Shown piece after piece: positions 59,050 to 64,000 of a DNA stretch of 64,000 nt. A program made the position numbers and the translations under genes. The notes under the pieces are model-generated. The model saw nothing but the letters and a program-made list of their open reading frames with translations, was not told the origin of the DNA and did not search any database. The stretch covers positions 1-64,000 of the forward strand of contig JAVXUO010001343.1 of assembly GCA_033065855.1 (NCBI GenBank), in the 5' to 3' direction. The DNA comes from Escallonia rubra (taxonomy: Eukaryota > Streptophyta > Magnoliopsida > Escalloniales > Escalloniaceae). Position 1 is the stretch's first letter. Each line of letters starts with the position of its first letter.

Positions 59050-59903
59050 CCCACAGCCCCCTCACACCCAAACACATGAACTCCACCATTTACGCACCCA
59101 CGGTTTTACACGTACACACACTGAACATGCTAAACACACACACACTAATACGGAAGTCATATATTAAACTTTGAAATATAATTAAAACAAATAAATGAGG
59201 GGTTTGCCCTGAAAATCCTTCCTCCTTGATCTTCGTTTTTTTCTTTTCCCACTCCACGGTGCCTGTTCTTTCCTTCTCTGTTTCTTCTTCTTCTCCATTT
59301 CTTGTTTCTTGGTCTGCTTTTCTCCTTTTTTTTTCTTTTCCTGTTTCCATCCGAGAGTCATTATCCCAACCATTATAAAATTATATAATTAGCTTAGTCA
59401 TCTAAGCTAGTAGGAGGTGTCAACCTAAAAACAAAGCCTTTAAAGTATATTTCATAAAATTGCACAATTGACTCCCAACTTTACATATTTACAAAAAAAA
59501 CCCCAAACTTTTTAAAATAAATTATCTCCTTCTCTATATTTTTTTTAACATGCTCAAAAGATTCGCGCTAGGAAAAATGCAGGTATTACATATAACTAGA
59601 GTTAGTAAATAATAATTAGGATTTGATAAAAACATAGATATGTTATATTATATATGGTTTGTTCGATTTATGCGATTTCAAAAAAATTCAAACCGAACCG
59701 ATCAAACGAATATACAGTTTGGGGGGAAAATAGATTGATTTTTAGACCGATTTGGATACAGACGGATTGGTTGTTTCAGTTTTCACGGTTGAAATAGTTG
59801 AAATACTCACCCCTAACAGTCGTAATTAAAAGTCACAAATAATATCACTTACAAATAATCGATACTCATAGCCAGAAAAACCATCACAAAAGCTCAGTCC
59901 TTT

Positions 59904-60614
59904 TTTATTTTTTTGGTACAAAGGAAAGGTAAAACAGATTACTTGGAGGGCCTCACGAATGCCACTCCAGACAAGTCAGCCAAAATTAGGCTGTTCAGAT
60001 CTCTAGGAATTTCTGTGATGCAAACATATTGTTCATTTTGTTTGGTTCCTAAGTTCGCTAGAATATCGGCACATTGGTTGGCTTCTCGCATAGTATGGGT
60101 AATGGCACTTCCCATCAGTCTGATGATGTTCCTGCAGTCTTCCACCAAAGCTCTGAGAGGGTGATTCTGAATCTCTTGTTCCATGATAAGCTGTAGTGCA
60201 GAAGTGGAGTCAGTCTCAATTGTTGCTTGCTGCCAGTTTCTCTCACGGATGGTGATGAGCCCTCTGTGGATACCCCAAACTTCAGCATTTAGGCTAGTGT
60301 TGTGTCCAATGTTTCCAATGAAGCCTTCTAACCATCTGCCTTGGTCATCTCTAATTATCCCTCCATAACCACTTTGGCCCGGGTTTCCTTTGGATGCTCC
60401 ATCCGTATTGATTTTGATGAATCCTTCATCTGGGAATTTCCATGTAATCAGTTTAGTTGTGAGCATAACATGGTTACTAGATGTTAAATGAAAAGCTTCG
60501 GAAACTTCCCTTGCGAACTTCCTGCTGTGGTATAGAGCTTCCATGGTGCTTGTACTATGATTATCAAAGACTTTTTTGTTCCTGCATTTCCAATTAGTCC
60601 ACATAGTAGAGATG
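59904..60614 (-). mobile_element. Young 5'-truncated LINE with poly(A) tail and 16-bp target duplication
   Basis: The segment is flanked by the perfect 16-bp direct repeat AAAAGCTCAGTCCTTT (59888-59903 and 60615-60630). On the minus strand it ends in an A-rich tail (ACCAAAAAAATAAAAAA). These are the hallmarks of target-primed reverse transcription. Only the 3' 0.7 kb of the LINE was inserted, containing the RNase H end of ORF2. Perfect target repeats and an intact frame mean recent insertion. Confidence 0.95.
59939..60604 (-). CDS. LINE-encoded RNase H domain (RVT_3 type), 5'-truncated ORF2
   Basis: Open frame of 221 codons to the stop at 59939. Residues 2-15 (WTNWKCRNKKVFDN) are the tryptophan-rich link that follows the LINE zinc motif. 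The RNase H fold runs from about residue 62 to 190: INTDGASKGNPGQSGYGGII with D68, SLNAEVWGIHRG with E108, ETDSTSALQL with D132 and TMREANQCADILANLG with D180. The four acidic catalytic positions (D, E, D, D) are all present. It would degrade RNA in RNA-DNA hybrids during element copying. The ATG is just the first methionine inside the truncated frame, 10 bp inside the element's 5' border, so expression would depend on a chance promoter. Confidence 0.9.
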   Translation of the reverse strand: MWTNWKCRNKKVFDNHSTSTMEALYHSRKFAREVSEAFHLTSSNHVMLTTKLITWKFPDEGFIKINTDGASKGNPGQSGYGGIIRDDQGRWLEGFIGNIGHNTSLNAEVWGIHRGLITIRERNWQQATIETDSTSALQLIMEQEIQNHPLRALVEDCRNIIRLMGSAITHTMREANQCADILANLGTKQNEQYVCITEIPRDLNSLILADLSGVAFVRPSK

Positions 60615-60681
60615 AAAAGCTCAGTCCTTTGCTATTAGCAAATGATGTCGAGGTGTCCAACGCCGGCATCTGATTTGCTAT

Positions 60682-60683
<2 letters not shown>

Positions 60684-60750
<67 letters not shown>
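60684..60750. repeat. Compound (TC)n-(AT)n microsatellite
   Basis: About sixteen TC units pass directly into about eighteen AT units. Confidence 0.95.
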
Positions 60751-60753
<3 letters not shown>

Positions 60754-63700
60754 AACCAAGAGATATTAAGATTATCTTTGGTGTCACCATAAAATAGTTA
60801 ATTCTTGATGCTAATCCGTACCAACTAGCATCGATTAAGCTTTGATGAATAGTTATTTATTGCGCCTTGATTTTTGTTTCTTCACCCATATTCAATCTGA
60901 AGAGAACACGTCAAAAAATATGACGTTTTGAAATTTTGTTAATGCATCATGCCAAGATTATCCTTTTGAATAGTAAATTAATAAAAAACATATAGTGATA
61001 TTTAAAAATCACTGCTGGATTAACAAAAAGAAAAGAAAGAATATGAAACACCTTTGTGACCGTCTTGATTTGTGTTAGCGTAGCCATATTTTTTATTCAA
61101 GTACATTTTGTGGGTTTGTAATCCATATTATTGGGTTAAGGTTTTAAGGATGTTTCGTTCCAAACTTCTAATAGTGTTTTTTTCCCATTAAGCTTATGAT
61201 TTATAAAAATAGAGTTTTGTGTCTGTTGAACATCACTCCATGTTTTAAATGACACCATTTCAAGTTTCTTTTGGCGAGGAACAAATATTGAGGAACTTTT
61301 TAATAACAAGTACGAGGGTAGATATTATTAGTAATGCCAAGAAAGTGGATTTGTGATAGACGTAGAGGTGCGAGGAGGAATGTGATTAGAATAAAATGCC
61401 AAGTATGATAATGTGGGACATAGCAGCGATAAAATTAAGCAGAGCTCGAGATAACCAAGACATGGCCAATAGACTGGTAGCGTTGTAGGAGCATAAACTC
61501 ATAGTGAGTGCTGGAGCAATAGTCACGAGCCCACATCGAGGTCCAGTGGTTTTATCTACGGGATTTTCTAGCTCTAGAATTTTAGACTATAAAAGTGAAA
61601 ATGCAGAGTGAGCCGAATTTCCTTTGAAAATGAGTTCTTCAGTCATTCGTTTATACGCAGCTAAAAATGATGCTCCAGCCACCTCTTCGCAGGCAAGCAA
61701 CAGTACTAATGTTGCGCTATACCATTAGATTGATGTGCTCATTTGGCTTGTCTTGCACAGTTCTGCTCTATTCTTTTACGAAGATTCCGATGCAAATGGA
61801 GATTGACCTCATTTAGCCACTTGTCCAACACCCTGGTTAAGTTCCAGAAAGGCGTTAAGATACGCATAGAACCTCCAATGCCTGACTACCACATGATTTG
61901 GTCTCGATGCCTCTGAAGACTTGATCTCGTCTTAGAGTGACATGGTGGTCATGATCCCTGATGTGTCAATGAAAAGCCCTGGCGCTAGAGTATGTAAACT
62001 AATCACGTAGTCACCTCAACAAATACAGTGTCTTGGAGGAGTCGCAATGTCCCATTGTGGATCTTTGTTCTAGTATATATAACGAAGTAGAGCACTTAGA
62101 GGTATTACCTTAGAGGAATCGTTCATCTAATAGGCTACTTAGAGCTCTCTGATAGAGATAATGTCTTAAATGAGTCGCTCATCCTGTGTTATGTCTTCGT
62201 GCCATAGCACTGAGCCTATGTCGAGACAGAGCCACATAATATTCACACACTTGTCAAGCTAAGATAGTATCCCAAAAGATTCGTCCACCTTACAAAGGAA
62301 GAGTACCTGTGCAGGAGTACTTGGAACTTGGAACTTGGAACTTACTGAGGCAATGCCACAGAGGAGTTGCTGATCAAAATTGACATTGCACATTCTAGAG
62401 AGCCTGGGAAACATGTTCTGCAATCAAGGGCAAGAATACCATGGTGTAATGAAGACATGGACCAATGCTGAGGGAGTGGTAATAAGATACGGTGCCAAAG
62501 GCACATTGCATGTACACGAATCAAGGTCGCAACAAAAGTGTCTTGTGTTAGGGGCACACAACACATGCATAGTGTAGAAGCGCGACAAACATGTGTTATC
62601 TTAGAGGCACTTAATGGTGAGGCAATGCATGTGCGTGGTCAATGAATGCAATGACGAGGGCTCGTAGCAGAAAATGACGCTCGGTCTGGTCGGGAATCGC
62701 AGTGCGGGGACACAATAATATATGTCACAGGATATGCAGCCCCACAAGCCGAGAATTATCTAACTACGGAGGTATTTAATGGGTGATAACAAATCGTCCA
62801 GATGAAATTAGTAAAGTGTCTGAGTGTTATGGGGTACTTAAGGTAGCTTTTGGTGTAAGGCATAAAAAATGCGTAGGTGTTGCCAAAGCAGGTCAAGGTC
62901 AGGAGATAACCTCATTTGGCATGCACACCCCCCCCCCCCAAAAGGAAAAGGCTAAGGTTGACTCCCAACAAATGAAGGCATGAAGTGACCCCCAAGGACG
63001 GAGGCAAAAGGTGAGCCCAGAGGGGTAAAAGCACAGGGTCGACTCGATTGGGGGTACGTTTTTGGCTGATCTCCAAGGGAAAGGCCCACGGTTGACCCTT
63101 TAAAGGAGAATGCATGGTCAACCCATTAAAGGAGAAAGCGCTCTCACCTACTGTCTTAGGTTATTTTTATACAATTGATAGAATGTTACATAAATGGTGA
63201 GCTCCAATTTGACCGAGTTACCATCATTGAAGTTTGATTTTTTAATGGTTGTTGATTTATCCCAAAAAAATGAATCCCAAATATAGTTTATTGGGCCAAA
63301 TCCTAACAAAAATAAAAAGAAGACACAATAAAATCCACAATTAACATTCATATTTTATTTAAAATCTTTGAATCAGTGTCTTATGGCACAAGAACACATA
63401 TTCAGAAAAAACATACTTGAAATTGAGTTGATTAATTGTAACTTAGCAACGACAAGTGCCTTAAAAACTCTTTAGCATGACTCATTAGGGGATGACAATT
63501 CGATCTGCACCCGACAGATACCCAACACGCTCATATCATAAATGGAGCGGGTTCTTCTAGCTAATCGGGTTATGGGGTGGGTATGATAATTAACTTTTAA
63601 ATGTGCAGTAGGTGCATGTCGATTTTGGTATTTAGTTTAACTTGCTCGGTGTCCGACTTGTCCTGTTCACCCATACCTACCCCGTATATATGATATATTT

Positions 63701-64000
63701 GGTTTTATCCACCACTTGAATATGATCCTACTGTGCAATCTTAACCGTCCATCTTGGTAATATACGTAGTGGACAAAAACCCAACCCAAAATTTTCCCTC
63801 TTCTTTTCTCATATTTTTCTGGCGCACTCAGCCATGCACCTCATTTTCTATACACTGCACAACCACCACCTCTGCGAACCAACTTATCACTTCCAACCGT
63901 CCACCATATACTAGCCACAACATCAATCCTCTCTCCTCACTGCATCTCTCTGGATCGCCCTCCCTTACCTCTTACCAACTATCGCCCCATACCCAAGCCC
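60751..64000. other. Right-hand spacer without recognised gene
   Basis: No gene is recognisable. The stretch 62900-63160 contains short repeated phrases (AAAGGAGAA, GGTTGACCC, AAGGGAAAGG). A possible hAT terminus TAGGGGATGACAATTCG lies at 63487, without a convincing partner. Open frames are short and resemble nothing known. Confidence 0.45.

Larger units (their letters stand above)
55104..59590. mobile_element. Probable LTR-retrotransposon fossil (solo-LTR-like) with two hAT insertions
   Basis: Starts TGTAACGCCTCG and ends GCAGGTATTACA (TGTAA/TTACA termini), flanked by GATAA (55099-55103) and TATAA (59591-59595), four of five matching. The first 53 bp form a hairpin (TAACGCCTCG pairs with CGAGGCGTTA). 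A TATAAATA-type box lies at about 56250, followed by a long CACACA-rich leader-like part. Net length without the two nested hATs is about 2.7 kb. No coding domains seen. It is old enough to have taken two later insertions. Confidence 0.55.
54757..59815. mobile_element. hAT element (TAGGGGTGAGC family), outer shell of a second nest
   Basis: TAGGGGTGAGC at the left and TAGGGGTGAGT (reversed) at the right are flanked by AGAGTCGT (54749-54756) and ACAGTCGT (59816-59823), seven of eight matching. Subterminal GGTTCGGTT/AACCGAACC motifs mark the family. Without its insertions the element is about 570 bp. The LTR-type unit 55104-59590 interrupts it. Confidence 0.85.

Noticed and set aside
63487-63700. 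hAT element starting TAGGGGATGACAATTCG
   Set aside because: No convincing partner terminus or 8-bp duplication before the window ends.

Overview
This is nuclear DNA from a flowering plant, almost certainly a eudicot. The evidence is AT-rich spacer, short GT-AG introns, plant-only gene families (GRAS, LBD) and a dense load of plant transposons. I cannot name the species. About 10% of the window is host exon; most of the rest is spacer and transposon remains, much of it nested.

Host genes, left to right: (1) the end of a glutamine-rich coding stretch (1-216); (2) an F-box-type C-terminal reading frame (1687-2328, +); (3) an intronless SCL32-type GRAS regulator (3152-4471, -); (4) a two-exon class II LBD gene of the LBD37/38/39 type (27346-28337, -); (5) a seven-exon acetamidase/formamidase gene (37640-41020, +), preceded by an orphan but intact second copy of its first exon (36027-36248); (6) a seven-exon queuosine-salvage (DUF2419/QNG1-type) gene (42197-49893, -). 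The splice models for genes 4, 5 and 6 were read base by base. Each closes in frame, at 225, 452 and 306 residues.

The region 10.0-25.8 kb is accessory DNA. The centrepiece is a three-level nest: a hAT element (19067-24099, 8-bp target duplication) carries a captured 130-bp MAP-kinase exon and is interrupted by a CACTA element (19937-23609, TCA duplication). The CACTA carries captured cyanase and subtilase fragments and is itself interrupted by a solo LTR (21537-23252, AAAAT duplication). Two smaller relatives of the outer hAT lie at 11681-12848 and 58212-59049.

The region 28.9-35.5 kb holds a Mutator-like element (9-bp duplication) and two abutting hAT elements. The region 53.7-60.6 kb holds a solo LTR, a second deep nest (a hAT containing a probable LTR that contains two further hATs) and a young 5'-truncated LINE with an open RNase H frame. 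The long introns of the QNG1 gene contain an old LINE tail caught in a 296-bp tandem duplication and a probable Mutator-like insertion. I see no complete RNA gene; one plastid-like trnV-UAC 5' half (10070-10107) looks like a nuclear plastid insertion.

The host genes show no operon-like cooperation. The most notable biology is gene-fragment capture by cut-and-paste transposons and the doubled first exon of the formamidase gene.
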